From contig CAYYTT010000004.1 in NCBI GenBank assembly GCA_964474635.1, positions 1 through 64,000 on the forward strand: a stretch of 64,000 nucleotides of DNA, written 5' to 3'. The position numbers and the translations under genes are program-made. The stretch is from CAYUYV01 sp964474635. Lineage in GTDB: Bacteria; Pseudomonadota; Alphaproteobacteria; JAJFIK01. The notes below the pieces were generated by a model. It was not told the origin of the DNA. It did no database searches and was given only the letters and a program-made list of their open reading frames with translations. Positions 17,431 to 26,685 of the stretch are shown piece after piece (position 1 is the first letter of the stretch; the number at the start of each line of letters is the position of its first letter).

Positions 17431-18071
17431 GTGCGCCGCCGGCCGTTTTCCTCAAAGGCGGAGGCTCAGGCGCCGGCGATGGGCGTCCGGAGGTCCTGGT
17501 TTCGGCGGGCCAGATCGCGGCGCGGCTCGATGACCTTGCCGAGGAGATTGCGGCGCACCCGGCCCTTGTGGGCCAGCGCTCCGAACCACGGCCTGGTGCC
17601 GGGCGGGGAGGCAATGGGCGTGAGGGCGATGGACCCCTGGCCCTGTGCGCCCTGCGCGGAGCGTTCATTTTCGCCGCCGATATCCTGCGTGCGCTGTCGC
17701 ACCACGGCGTCGATCCGGAGGTCAGCTTCCTGAGGATCGCCAGCTATGGCGATGCCACCAGCCCCCAGCACGAACCGCGCCTCATTCAGGATCTGGACTG
17801 CGATGTCTCCGGGCGCACGGTGCTGATCATTGACGACATTCTGGATACGGGCGAGACACTGACCTTTCTGCACCGTCTGCTTAAGGAGCGCGGCGCCGCC
17901 CAAATCGTCAGTGTGGTGCTCCTCGACAAGGCCGCCCGGCGGCGCATGCCCGTGGAGGCGGATTTTGTGGGCTTTCAGTGCCCCAATGTGTTCGTGGTCG
18001 GTTACGGCATGGACGCGGGCGAGCGCTATCGCAACCTGCCCTATGTGGGCGTGCTCGAGACCACGGGCTGA
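17427..18071 (+). CDS. hpt: Hypoxanthine/guanine phosphoribosyltransferase
   Basis: Purine-salvage enzyme converting hypoxanthine or guanine and PRPP to IMP or GMP; cytoplasmic. The PRPP-binding motif VLIIDDILDTGETL is intact and ALRGAFIFAADILRAL matches the family's N-terminal substrate loop. At 214 residues it is slightly long because of a Gly-rich insert around residues 45-70. It sits beside prs, which supplies PRPP, on the opposite strand. Confidence 0.92.
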   Translation: MSAPPAVFLKGGGSGAGDGRPEVLVSAGQIAARLDDLAEEIAAHPALVGQRSEPRPGAGRGGNGREGDGPLALCALRGAFIFAADILRALSHHGVDPEVSFLRIASYGDATSPQHEPRLIQDLDCDVSGRTVLIIDDILDTGETLTFLHRLLKERGAAQIVSVVLLDKAARRRMPVEADFVGFQCPNVFVVGYGMDAGERYRNLPYVGVLETTG

Positions 18072-18137
18072 AATCGTTTCTCAAACGTCCAGATCCGGAG
18101 CATGGGCGACTGCGCGTTCGCCGCGCACGCAGCGTGT

Positions 18138-18272
18138 AGCAGCGGGCGGGACTTCGAGATCACCCTGTGTCCGGCTTGCCGACGCACTGGTTTTGGTGCG
18201 CTCAAGCGCTCCCCCCGGACCTTTGGGAGCGCTCCGCGCGGGGGGGAGGCGCAAAGACGCCGGGCCGCGGCC
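18138..18272 (+). repeat. Dispersed intergenic repeat, copy 4
   Basis: Plus-strand copy between the convergent hpt and prs genes: it starts AGCAGCGGGCGGGACTTC, has a core around GGACCTTTGGGAGCGCTCCG and ends GACGCCGGGCCGCGGCC. Confidence 0.7.
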
Positions 18273-18332
18273 TTCAGTGCGGTGCCAGATCATTGCCCGG
18301 CACTCCCATCATCTTGGGTGGACCTCGCCGGT

Positions 18333-19265
18333 TCAGTCGAACAGGCTTGAAACGGACTCTTCCTTGGCGATACGCCGGATGGCCTCGCCCATCAGGGGGG
18401 CGATGCTCAAGACACGGATATTGTTCGTTTCGGCAATGGCCGGCTGGGGCGCAATGGAATCGGTGACAACGAGTTCGGAGAGTTCCGAATTGCGCACGCG
18501 CTCAACGGCCTTGCCGGACAAAACGCCGTGGGAGACATAGGCGTAGACATCCCGCGCGCCGTTTTCCTTCAGGGCCGCGGCGGCATTGCACAGTGTCCCG
18601 GCGGAGTCCGCGATGTCGTCAACAATGATGCAGGTGCGATCGCGCACATCGCCGATGATGTTCATCACCTCTGAGACGCCGGCCTTTTGCCGGCGCTTGT
18701 CCACAATGGCAAGATCGGCGCCGAGCCGGCTGCCCAGCGCCCGGGCCCGGACCACGCCGCCCACATCCGGCGAGACGATTATCAAATCATCCCGGTTCAA
18801 ATGCTCCTTGATGTCCCGCTCAAAAACCGGTGCGGCGAAAAGGTTGTCGGTGGGAATATCGAAAAAGCCCTGGATCTGACCGGCGTGAAGATCGAGCGTC
18901 AGCACACGGTCGGCGCCGGCCTTGGTGATCAGGTTCGCAACCAACTTGGCCGAAATAGGCGTACGCGGGCCGGGCTTGCGGTCCTGACGGGCATAGCCGA
19001 AATAGGGGATCACGGCCGTGATGCGCTGCGCCGAGGCCCGTGAGAGGGCATCGATGCAGATCAGCAGTTCCATGACGTTTTCGTTGGCGGGACAGGAGGT
19101 CGGCTGGATCAGAAAAACGTCACGTCCACGGACATTCTCCATGATCTCCACAAAGATTTCCCCGTCGGCGAACCGTTTTACTTCCGCCTTCGTCAGCGGC
19201 AAATTCAAATAGGTCCCGATGTCCTGGGCGAGCCCAGGATTGCTGTTGCCTGCCAGAAGTTTCAT
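18333..19265 (-). CDS. prs: Ribose-phosphate pyrophosphokinase
   Basis: Makes PRPP from ribose 5-phosphate and ATP for purine, pyrimidine, His and Trp synthesis. 310 residues, the normal class I length, from ATG 19265 (AGAGGAA upstream). Seen: FADGEIFVEI, QPTSCPANENVMELL, YFGYARQDRK (ATP-binding region), DLHAGQIQGFF, and the PRPP loop CIIVDDIADSAGTL. The longer open frame to 19391 is not supported by any family homology. Confidence 0.97.
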   Translation of the reverse strand: MKLLAGNSNPGLAQDIGTYLNLPLTKAEVKRFADGEIFVEIMENVRGRDVFLIQPTSCPANENVMELLICIDALSRASAQRITAVIPYFGYARQDRKPGPRTPISAKLVANLITKAGADRVLTLDLHAGQIQGFFDIPTDNLFAAPVFERDIKEHLNRDDLIIVSPDVGGVVRARALGSRLGADLAIVDKRRQKAGVSEVMNIIGDVRDRTCIIVDDIADSAGTLCNAAAALKENGARDVYAYVSHGVLSGKAVERVRNSELSELVVTDSIAPQPAIAETNNIRVLSIAPLMGEAIRRIAKEESVSSLFD

Positions 19266-19619
19266 GCTGCGTTCCTCTGCCGTCCGGCGAATGCGTCCAG
19301 AGGCGCGCGGCGGTGCCACCCGGTGCATGCAGGACAGTGCTGCCAAGACGAGCCACGGGATCTTGCGCCCCGAATCACGCGCTTGCAGCACGACATGTCT
19401 GTTTCATGAAACTTTTGTGTTGCGCGGCAACAAAGGTCAAGCCGCAATTCGCGAATTTGGGGTATCAATGCGTTCTTGCAACTATTTGCAGGCGCGCTTT
19501 TCTTCGCCGCCTCCCGGCAATCATGGCATAACGGCGCAAAGGGACCGGCGGGCTTGCACTGCGGGTAGGCGCGCGCGGCGCCGCGTGTGGGCGCGGGGTA
19601 AGAGAGGAAAGGTGCGGTG
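19266..19619. promoter_or_regulatory. Divergent prs / FkbM promoter region with palindromes
   Basis: A comparatively AT-rich 354-bp region. Two perfect 12-bp palindromes are visible: GTTTCATGAAAC (about 19399-19410) and AATTCGCGAATT (about 19446-19457). A looser repeat, TGCAACTATTTGCA, lies near 19477-19490. They could be operator sites; no matching regulator is identified. Confidence 0.4.
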
Positions 19620-20444
19620 ATGGCGGTGGCGGATAGGCTGGCCCAGGGCCTCGTCTGGGCGGCATGGCACTCGATCCTGGGGCGTGGGAAAATGAGAAGC
19701 GGTGTTCTGTCGCTCCTGACCAAGGGGCTTGGGCGCCGGCACCTGGATACCCGGATCTGGGGCGCGCCCCTGCGGCTGCACCTCGACAACACCTGCGAGG
19801 CAAAATTCCTGTTGGCGCCAAGCCGATACAACCGGGACGAATTCGACTTCATAGAACGTCACATGCCGCGCCGGGGCGGTGTCTTCGTCGACGTGGGCGC
19901 AAATGCCGGTGTCTTTGCCTTCCGGGCCGCGACCCATGCCGAAGACGCTTGCCGGGTCGTCTGTATCGAGCCCAATCCAGCCATGGTGACGCGCATGCGC
20001 ACGGATGTCCTGGGCCCGGGCCGCTTCCCGGCTGATCGGGTCGATATCCGCTTTGAGACCTGCGCCGTGAGCGATGAGGACGGGCAGGGCTGGCTCGATC
20101 TGACCTCGGGCCTTGGCACGGCCCATTTGAGCAATGCGGCCGGCGCGTCACAAAACGATGGGGACGGCCTGAAGGTGCCCTTGCGCCGGCTCGATACTGT
20201 CTTGCGGGATGCGGGGCTGACGCGCGTTGATGTTCTAAAAATCGATGTGGAAGGTCACGAGGACAAAGCCCTGGTGCCGCTAATGTCGGAAGAGAACAAA
20301 GACCTGTGGCCCAAGGCAATGATCCTCGAGCACTGCGAACAGGACCACTGGCGGCTCGATCTGATGGACCGGCTTACCGCCCTCGGCTACCGTGAAACAG
20401 ACCGGACACGGAACAACAGCTTGTTGGTGCTGGGTGGTGAATGA
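19620..20444 (+). CDS. FkbM-family SAM-dependent methyltransferase
   Basis: A 274-residue class I methyltransferase of the FkbM type, usually O-methylating sugars or polyketides. The SAM site is FVDVGANAGVFAFRAA (about residue 88) and the acidic strand is VVCIEPNPAM; the family's C-terminal VLKIDVEGHEDKAL is intact. The first of two adjacent start codons is a GTG at 19617; the ATG at 19620 is taken. With the nearby glycosyltransferase it suggests methylation of a surface glycan. Confidence 0.88.
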   Translation: MAVADRLAQGLVWAAWHSILGRGKMRSGVLSLLTKGLGRRHLDTRIWGAPLRLHLDNTCEAKFLLAPSRYNRDEFDFIERHMPRRGGVFVDVGANAGVFAFRAATHAEDACRVVCIEPNPAMVTRMRTDVLGPGRFPADRVDIRFETCAVSDEDGQGWLDLTSGLGTAHLSNAAGASQNDGDGLKVPLRRLDTVLRDAGLTRVDVLKIDVEGHEDKALVPLMSEENKDLWPKAMILEHCEQDHWRLDLMDRLTALGYRETDRTRNNSLLVLGGE

Positions 20445-20508
20445 GTGAGCACCGCAGGGAAATGGTCGCTTCTTCCTCCGCATTCAGCCTTTTTGGGATT
20501 ATGGCTCT

Positions 20509-21375
20509 ATGGCTCTGACGGCGGCGCACTTGGTCACGATCGGCGAAGCCTTGGGTCGGGGCATTCGACTGCTCAGGGATTGGCTGCCTGTTCTTGGGCA
20601 AAAAAAGATCTACATCATTGGCCCGAACGGTACAGGCAAATCCGCATTCAGTCAGAAACTCGCGGGTCAGGATCTGCGCGCCCACAGATATCTGCCCAGC
20701 GTTTCGCTTGAGAAACGGCGGATCGACAATCAAAGCGTTGCTCCTGGGGCGAACGGCCTAATGCATGTGGTTCCGGGGCAAGGGGCGATGGGAACCCATC
20801 ATCAGGAGATGGCGAAGCTGGTAGAGGACTCGCAAAACGGTTTTGTCGAGGGGGTCATCTGGGTGGGGAGCTTTGGGTACCACGCGCTTCCAGAAACTTT
20901 GCTTCTTGCCGAGCATCGAGATGTTTTTGCGGGAATGACGAAGCAGGAGCGCCTTGCCAGCTACCTGGCCTTTGAGCGTGAGGCTGAAGTTGAACTGCTG
21001 GATTGCCTCAACCTCATTCTGACTGGACGTCACCGGCCAAACTGGCTCTTGATCTTCGCCAACAAGGCGGATCTGTGGTTCGACCACATTGACGATGTCA
21101 GGCGGCACTATGATCCAACGCTCAAAAAGGGCGCATTCGGACGCAAAGTTGCTCAGATCGCAGGCACCGGGCTGCCGGTCGCTACTGTCTGCGGTTGCCT
21201 GTCCGCTCTGCCGTTCCGCGATGGGGACGGCGTGTTGAAAAAGCCCTCTTTGGCCTTTCACGATCCGGAAAAGCTCTGTTTGGAGGTCGAGCTCATCGAG
21301 TTTTTAACCGGCAAACTGTCACCGGATGCGCGGCGTAATTTGGGGAAAACGGACGCTTCTGCGACATTGACGTAG
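20509..21375 (+). CDS. Ras-like GTPase-domain protein
   Basis: A 288-residue P-loop protein. It shows G1 GPNGTGKS (about residue 38), a G3-like VVPGQGAMGTH in which the usual Asp is replaced by Val, and a clear G4, ANKADLW (NKxD, about residue 183). This fits the loosely defined bacterial 'GTPase domain-containing' group rather than a translation GTPase. It has no signal peptide. The start context lacks a good ribosome-binding site. A two-TM coiled-coil protein follows after 28 bp and is the likely partner. Composition looks less GC-rich than the neighbours. Function unknown. Confidence 0.7.
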   Translation: MALTAAHLVTIGEALGRGIRLLRDWLPVLGQKKIYIIGPNGTGKSAFSQKLAGQDLRAHRYLPSVSLEKRRIDNQSVAPGANGLMHVVPGQGAMGTHHQEMAKLVEDSQNGFVEGVIWVGSFGYHALPETLLLAEHRDVFAGMTKQERLASYLAFEREAEVELLDCLNLILTGRHRPNWLLIFANKADLWFDHIDDVRRHYDPTLKKGAFGRKVAQIAGTGLPVATVCGCLSALPFRDGDGVLKKPSLAFHDPEKLCLEVELIEFLTGKLSPDARRNLGKTDASATLT

Positions 21376-21403
21376 GGGGAGAGCCGCTTTTTGGAGTTTG
21401 GCT

Positions 21404-22015
21404 ATGACGCAAGACCAAAAGGTGAAGGCGCTGGCGCGTCAGGCGGTCGACCTGCGTCGCTCCATGGAATTGGAACCGTCGGTCCAACGCCTCCTTAAGA
21501 CAGAGCGTTTTCGGACCTATCGAGACAAGGTGGAGGACGCGAGGGGCGCAGTGGCCGCACCGACCTCCAACACCCCGCGCGATCACACCGATGCGGCATC
21601 CCAATCAAGGCGCACCGCGATGCTCTTTGACATGATTGCGGCCAGCGTCGATGAGGGGCGCAGCGCACGAGACCGAAAGACCCAGCAGTCCCGCTGGACC
21701 CTGGCCTTGCTGACGCTGGCCTGCCTCGGGACGGCTGCCGGCGCCGGTGTGCTGTTGTCCCTCAAACCCGCGATTGCTCTTTACGCTGCGGCCGCGTCCG
21801 TCGGCGCCGGCACAGCGCTCGTCACTCTCGCGGTCCATGGGTTGATCCGGCGCAGGAAAAGGTCCCTGGAGCCGACCTTGAAGGAGCGTACCGTCAATCT
21901 GCTCCAGGCGGCCATCGCGCACCGGGAACATGTGAAGATGAGCGACGTCGAAAAAGCGATGTTCGATCTGCGGATTGTGGAACTTGAAAGTCAGCTTGCC
22001 GACAATGAGCGTTAA
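21404..22015 (+). CDS. Two-TM membrane protein with helical ends
   Basis: A 203-residue protein of unknown family. The N-terminal about 105 residues are charged and helical, followed by two closely spaced membrane spans (about 110-130 and 135-155), then a basic patch (RRRKRS) and a helical C-terminus. GGAG lies eight bases before ATG 21404. Its position between the GTPase-like gene and the glycosyltransferase suggests it anchors the GTPase to the inner membrane; this is inference. Confidence 0.7.
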   Translation: MTQDQKVKALARQAVDLRRSMELEPSVQRLLKTERFRTYRDKVEDARGAVAAPTSNTPRDHTDAASQSRRTAMLFDMIAASVDEGRSARDRKTQQSRWTLALLTLACLGTAAGAGVLLSLKPAIALYAAAASVGAGTALVTLAVHGLIRRRKRSLEPTLKERTVNLLQAAIAHREHVKMSDVEKAMFDLRIVELESQLADNER

Positions 22016-22075
22016 ATGCGGTCGGCCCGAATGCGGGGCGGGCCTGCGCAGGGTGCGAACTCGAGAGGGGCGGAT

Positions 22076-22903
22076 ATGAGGGCGTTGCCTGACATCGGTG
22101 TCGGCATTTTGAGTTGGAAGGGCTACGGCTCGCTCCGCGCGGCGCTGGAGACCTACCGGGAGCAGGACTTTCTGAGCGCCTTTGCCGAGCGGCACATCTT
22201 CCTTCCCGAGGCGGAAGACGAGGGCCGCCAGCTCGCCGCCGCCCATCGTCTGACCTTGGGGGAGAGCGCGGACAATCTAGGTATTCTGGGCGGGTTCGAT
22301 GCCTTGGTTTCCCAGATGACGGCGCCCTATGTGTTGCTGCTTGAAAACGATCTGCAACTCACCGTGCCGGTCGACACGGCCCTTGAAGAACTACACCGGG
22401 GCCTGCGCCTTCTTCAAAACGGCACCTGCCAGGTGATCCGCATGCGCAATCGCAAGCGGCCCGGCAAGCCCATGATGGGACTTGATCAGTACTTGCGCTT
22501 TTATCCCCAGGGCCCCGACGGCGCGGCCGACCGGGCCCTGAAGATCATGCGGCGGACGGTTCGGCCCTATAAGGCGCGCCGCCTCGCGACCCATTCCCTG
22601 TATGCCTTCGAGGACCCATCCTCCCTGCATCCGGATGTGATCCGCCGCGATCCGGAGACGGGGTTTTTCGTGGTGTCCAGCCGATACATCAACTGGAGCA
22701 ACCTTGCCATTTTGATCGAGCGCCGGTTTTTCATCGAAAAAGTGTTGGGTTTCGCCAAGGCAAACCCGTCACGGCGCGGGGTCAATGGCTTTCAGAACAT
22801 CGAAATCGAAATGAACAGCCCCTATTGGCGCAGCTCAGGATGGCATGTGGGCACGGGCGACGGCATTTTCACTCATATCCGCCTGGGCGATCGGGGGTAC
22901 TGA
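22076..22903 (+). CDS. GT-A type glycosyltransferase
   Basis: A 275-residue family-2-like glycosyltransferase. It begins IGVGILSWKGYGSLRAALETY, the usual GT-A first strand, and has an acidic metal-binding motif, LLLENDLQL, near residue 85 in place of a classical DXD. AGAGGGG precedes ATG 22076. It lacks membrane spans. The context (FkbM methyltransferase 1.6 kb upstream) points to cell-surface polysaccharide modification. Confidence 0.75.
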   Translation: MRALPDIGVGILSWKGYGSLRAALETYREQDFLSAFAERHIFLPEAEDEGRQLAAAHRLTLGESADNLGILGGFDALVSQMTAPYVLLLENDLQLTVPVDTALEELHRGLRLLQNGTCQVIRMRNRKRPGKPMMGLDQYLRFYPQGPDGAADRALKIMRRTVRPYKARRLATHSLYAFEDPSSLHPDVIRRDPETGFFVVSSRYINWSNLAILIERRFFIEKVLGFAKANPSRRGVNGFQNIEIEMNSPYWRSSGWHVGTGDGIFTHIRLGDRGY

Positions 22904-22936
22904 CCAAAAGCAGGGCGGACCTTCACCGCGCCCCGA

Positions 22937-23974
22937 CTAAGGGGCGATGCTGCTCTGGTTTTCAGGGGGGGCGGAAATGCCACCCGGATTGGGCGTCGCC
23001 CTGGGACGGTCCGTCATCCACTCATCCAAAAGGGGCTCGATGAAGAGGTCGGCTGCCTCAAGGGCGAATGGACCGGCATTCTTCACGGGACGAAAAATGG
23101 CTTTCGGAAGCTGTGCCGCCAGGGGCTGCAGGCCATGGGGACCCAGGACCGGATCCTCAGCACCCGCCACGATCACGGTCCGGCCGGTCCAGGCCGTTCG
23201 CAGATAGGCAAGAGCCTCGCTTGAGACCGCGTCCCCGTCCTGCCCCACCCTGGTCGGCACCAGATTGGGAAAGCGGCGCACGCCTGCCTTGTAATCCGCG
23301 TCCGGAAACGGAGCATCATAGGCGGCGATGTCGTCGGCGCTCAGGCCGCGGGTCTGGGACGCGATAAGTCCGCCCACGGCAGGGTCCCTTTCGGCATTGT
23401 GGAGGCTGCGCCAGACGTGGAAGCCGCGCCAGAGCGGCACGCTGGCCTTGCGCAAAGTGCCGTTCACCATCACAAGTCCGCTCATCCGGTCAGTGAGGGC
23501 CATCGGCAAAGTGGCACCGAACCACGCGCCCCAGTCATGTCCGATGACGGTCATGTTTTGCAGGTCGAGCCGGCGGCAAAACGCAAGAATGGTTTCCCGA
23601 TGGAAGCTGAAGGTGTAGACCGCGTCCCGGGCCGGTTTGTCCGAACGCCCGAACCCAAACAGGTCCGGAATGACCACCCGGAAATCGCGCTCGAGCAGCG
23701 GCGCCACGGTCTTGCGGAAGACATAGCCCCAGCCGCGCTGTCCGTGCAGGCACAAGGCCGTTGCGCGGGCCCGGCCCGACGGTGGCGGAAGGTCGATATA
23801 GCGCAGACGCAGCCCCTCAAAGCCCGCGAGGTCGTCCACGGCGGCGGCCGGATGATCAAAGCCCGAGACGCCCTCAAAGCGATGATCGGGGGTGCGCAAG
23901 ACAGGGCCGATCCCCGGCACGATCCTGTCGGTTCGCTCCGGCGCGTGGTCCCCGCCGGCGGTGTCCGGCGTCAC
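22937..23974 (-). CDS. Haloalkane dehalogenase-like alpha/beta hydrolase, catalytic His apparently lost
   Basis: A 345-residue alpha/beta-hydrolase. Blocks such as VVIPDLFGFGRSDKP, YTFSFHRETILAF and the nucleophile elbow GHDWGAWFG align with haloalkane dehalogenases, where Asp is the nucleophile and the next Trp binds halide. The oxyanion segment is HGQRGW instead of HGEPTW. Where the family has GHF with the catalytic His, this protein reads NAGPFALE. It may therefore be inactive or use another base. It starts at GTG 23974, overlapping the LysR stop, so the two form an operon. Confidence 0.82.
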   Translation of the reverse strand: MTPDTAGGDHAPERTDRIVPGIGPVLRTPDHRFEGVSGFDHPAAAVDDLAGFEGLRLRYIDLPPPSGRARATALCLHGQRGWGYVFRKTVAPLLERDFRVVIPDLFGFGRSDKPARDAVYTFSFHRETILAFCRRLDLQNMTVIGHDWGAWFGATLPMALTDRMSGLVMVNGTLRKASVPLWRGFHVWRSLHNAERDPAVGGLIASQTRGLSADDIAAYDAPFPDADYKAGVRRFPNLVPTRVGQDGDAVSSEALAYLRTAWTGRTVIVAGAEDPVLGPHGLQPLAAQLPKAIFRPVKNAGPFALEAADLFIEPLLDEWMTDRPRATPNPGGISAPPENQSSIAP

Positions 23975-24852
23975 AGGGCAGGGCCTTCGATAGTGTTGAT
24001 AATCTGATGGCGAACCATTTCGGCAACCTCGGAGATCTGACGGGACACAAGTGACGCGAGCACGATCCGCCGACTGACCGGCGGGTCTTCAAGGGGCCTG
24101 GTCACGAGCCCCTCCACGGCCAGGGACAGGGGCATGATGGAAATGCCGAGGCCTGCCTTGATCATGCGCCGGACGAACTCGTCCTGGTCGCTGACAAGGT
24201 GCGTCATGACCGTCACTTCAAGCTCCGCCATTAGACTTTCGATCTCGGCATTTTTTTCGCACGAAAGCCTATTGATGTAATCTTGTCCCTGAAGGTCTTT
24301 GAGGGAAAGGGCCGGCTTTGCGCTCAAGGGGTGATCCGGAGGCATGGCCACCACAAAGCGGTCCTCAAACACAGGATCGGTACGATAGCGCGAATCGATG
24401 CCCGGAGCTTCGGTCAGGAGCGCCAGTTCGAGTGTTCCCTGGCGCATCTGCTCCAGCAGTTTTTCCTGAGATACCGAGTGCAGATTGATGGCGATGCTTG
24501 GCTGGCACCTTTGAAGGTTGACGGCGAGTTTCACGAGCCGGCCATCGCCAAGGGTGTTGATGACACCCAGGCTGAAGGAGGTTCCTACCAGATCGGCATG
24601 CTCGCGCGCGGTGCGCTGAATTTCAGTCGTGAGGTCCGCAATCCGGGAAAACCGGCTGTGAAGGGCCCGGCCCAGATCGGTCAGGCGCAGCGGCCGCACC
24701 TGGCGGTCGAACAGGGGCGCCCCCAATTCCTCCTCCAACATGCGGATCGCTTTGGTCAGCGCGGGCTGGCTGACATGGCTGAGTTCGGCGGCTCGCGTAA
24801 AATTTCCGGTCCGACAGCTGTTCAGAAAATATCGGATCTGATGCATTTCCAT
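23971..24852 (-). CDS. LysR-family transcriptional regulator
   Basis: A 293-residue LysR regulator. The N-terminal winged helix (MEMHQIRYFLNSCRTGNFTR, then SHVSQPALTKAIRMLE) binds DNA and the remainder is a periplasmic-binding-protein-like effector domain. It is translationally coupled (GTGA) to the downstream hydrolase gene, which it may control together with itself. The effector cannot be inferred. Confidence 0.93.
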   Translation of the reverse strand: MEMHQIRYFLNSCRTGNFTRAAELSHVSQPALTKAIRMLEEELGAPLFDRQVRPLRLTDLGRALHSRFSRIADLTTEIQRTAREHADLVGTSFSLGVINTLGDGRLVKLAVNLQRCQPSIAINLHSVSQEKLLEQMRQGTLELALLTEAPGIDSRYRTDPVFEDRFVVAMPPDHPLSAKPALSLKDLQGQDYINRLSCEKNAEIESLMAELEVTVMTHLVSDQDEFVRRMIKAGLGISIMPLSLAVEGLVTRPLEDPPVSRRIVLASLVSRQISEVAEMVRHQIINTIEGPAL

Positions 24853-25691
24853 GGCAGCTGGCCTTTGTCGCCCGTCGACGTTCTGGTTCTGGCGCTCTAA
24901 GGCCGCGCGTACCCATCGCCGCGAAGCGCTCGCGCACGACTTACGTTAGTGGTCTGACCATAAAGCAAGTCCTTTGTTCTATACACCAATCGCAGTGTCT
25001 TTTGCGTCTCTGTCGCATTGCTTATCGTCCTTCAAGCTTCTGACCACGCTGGACATCTCGCCGTGGGACATGGTGTCGGCCCCGGCAGGTTTCGGTTGCG
25101 TGTCTTCGGCGAAAAACCGGACGGTCAAAACAGGTCCAGGTTGCCTTTGGAGCCAGTTTTGTGACTGGGCATCCGGAGACTTGGTCGAAGAGAGCATGTG
25201 TTTAGATAGCTTACGGATGATCAGTCCTCATCCATGGCATGTCACTGCTCGCGGCGGCGCAACCCTGCTGCGCCGCGCCACGGCCAGGCCGGTCGATTGA
25301 TGTCTTCGCCGCAGGCGAGAACGCGTTACGGTGAAATGGAGCCGGCACTTCGGCGATCGAGGTGATGCCCAATACGGTCTTACATCCCAAATGCCCTTAG
25401 TCCGGAAGACCTAAGTTCTATCCGTGTGCAGCCAAGCGTCTTGGGAACATCCCAATTCCAACCGTCTTTTCATACTCATCCGGGGCGATCCATATCGCTG
25501 TGTACCGCTGATTTTCCGCCGGAAACAACCGCTCGAAACCTGTGGTTATGGCTTCGATGAGCAGAGAGTATTGGCCAAAATTTTCCGGCCGTTCACTCTT
25601 TGGCCGTCCGGGACTCGTTTGAGTTCGCGGTTTTTAGATCAGTGGAAAAGGCGTCGGTTCTGGGAATCGGCAGCGATCTGAGAGGGCCATT
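24853..25691. other. Long gene-free region upstream of the P460 cluster
   Basis: An 839-bp region between the divergent lysR and first P460 genes, of lower GC than its surroundings. I find no frame with recognisable homology, no tRNA, and no clear hairpin with a T-run. It must contain the two promoters and could carry an undetected small RNA or decayed gene. Confidence 0.45.
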
Positions 25692-26291
25692 ATGAAAACC
25701 CGTTTGTCTTTCCTCATTGGCGCTGCCGTGGTCGGCGCGCTTGCAGCGCCCGTCCTTGCCGACGACGTGAACCGGGCGTCCTTCAACCAGGACGGTTCGG
25801 TCAAGCAGCCTAAAAACTATCGTGAGTGGGTGTTCGTCGGCGCGCCGCTGACGCCGAACGCGCTGAATGGCGGCGAAGCAGCCTTCCCTGAATATCACAA
25901 TGTGTATATCGAGCCCTCCGCCTATGCGTATTGGCAAAAGCACGGAAAGTGGGCCGATGGCACGCAATTCGTCAAGGAACTGACATTGCTGCGCTCCGCC
26001 GAAGACTGCGACCAGGATGCCGAGACGGGCGCATGCGCACAAACGTCCGGTCAGGGCTATTTCCAGGGCGAGTTCTCTGGTCTTGAACTGAAAGTGAAAG
26101 ACAAGAAGCGCTTCGCCAGCGAGCCGGGCAACTGGGCGTATTTCAGCTTCGGTCATCAGCCCTATCCGTATGCTGAGACGGCCACCGCGTTCCCGACCGA
26201 GGCCTGCAACGCCTGCCACGAGGTCAATGCGGACAGCGACTTCGTGTTCACCCAGTACTATCCGGTGCTGCGGGCCGCGAAGCCTGAGTGA
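25692..26291 (+). CDS. Cytochrome P460-family haem protein (1)
   Basis: A 199-residue secreted c-type haem protein. The signal peptide ends near VLADDV. The P460 fold is indicated by YREWVFVG, YHNVYIEPSAYAYW, and the segment WADGTQFVKELTLL containing the Lys that in true P460 crosslinks to haem. The haem site is CNACH near residue 175. P460 proteins oxidise hydroxylamine or bind NO in the periplasm. GAGAGG precedes the ATG. A second P460 gene lies 1.1 kb downstream, in the same direction. Confidence 0.85.
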   Translation: MKTRLSFLIGAAVVGALAAPVLADDVNRASFNQDGSVKQPKNYREWVFVGAPLTPNALNGGEAAFPEYHNVYIEPSAYAYWQKHGKWADGTQFVKELTLLRSAEDCDQDAETGACAQTSGQGYFQGEFSGLELKVKDKKRFASEPGNWAYFSFGHQPYPYAETATAFPTEACNACHEVNADSDFVFTQYYPVLRAAKPE

Positions 26292-26433
26292 TCTGCTGCT
26301 TGATGATTTGATGGGCGGCCTGTTCTCCGATTGCGGCGAACAGGTCGTTCTTTGAAAGACGAACCCTGTCGCATGGGTGGTTTCATGGTGCCCCGGATCT
26401 TTGCCGCGTCCATTGCTCTGGCCTTCAGTGTGC

Positions 26434-26533
26434 NNNNNNNNNNNNNNNNNNNNNNNNNNNNNNNNNNNNNNNNNNNNNNNNNNNNNNNNNNNNNNNNNNN
26501 NNNNNNNNNNNNNNNNNNNNNNNNNNNNNNNNN
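26434..26533. other. Assembly gap (100 N) with 16-bp duplicated flanks
   Basis: Exactly 100 Ns. CTGGCCTTCAGTGTGC ends the left side and begins the right side. Removing 116 bp restores a continuous signal peptide across the gap. Confidence 0.85.
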
Positions 26534-26611
26534 CTGGCCTTCAGTGTGCCTTCGGGACCCGTTCGGGCCCAAGCCGCCCAAGACCAGGCCGATGATTTGG
26601 CGCCTATCCCC

Positions 26612-26685
26612 GCACGATCGGGCCCCGCACGATCGGGCCCCACACTCTTCAGCCCCGTACTCTTGAGCCCCGTACTCTTGAGTTT
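26612..26685. repeat. 15-bp tandem repeats
   Basis: Two units of GCACGATCGGGCCCC are followed by related units (GTACTCTTGAGCCCC twice, and a variant). They are in frame and encode ARSGP and VLLSP repeats. Confidence 0.75.
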
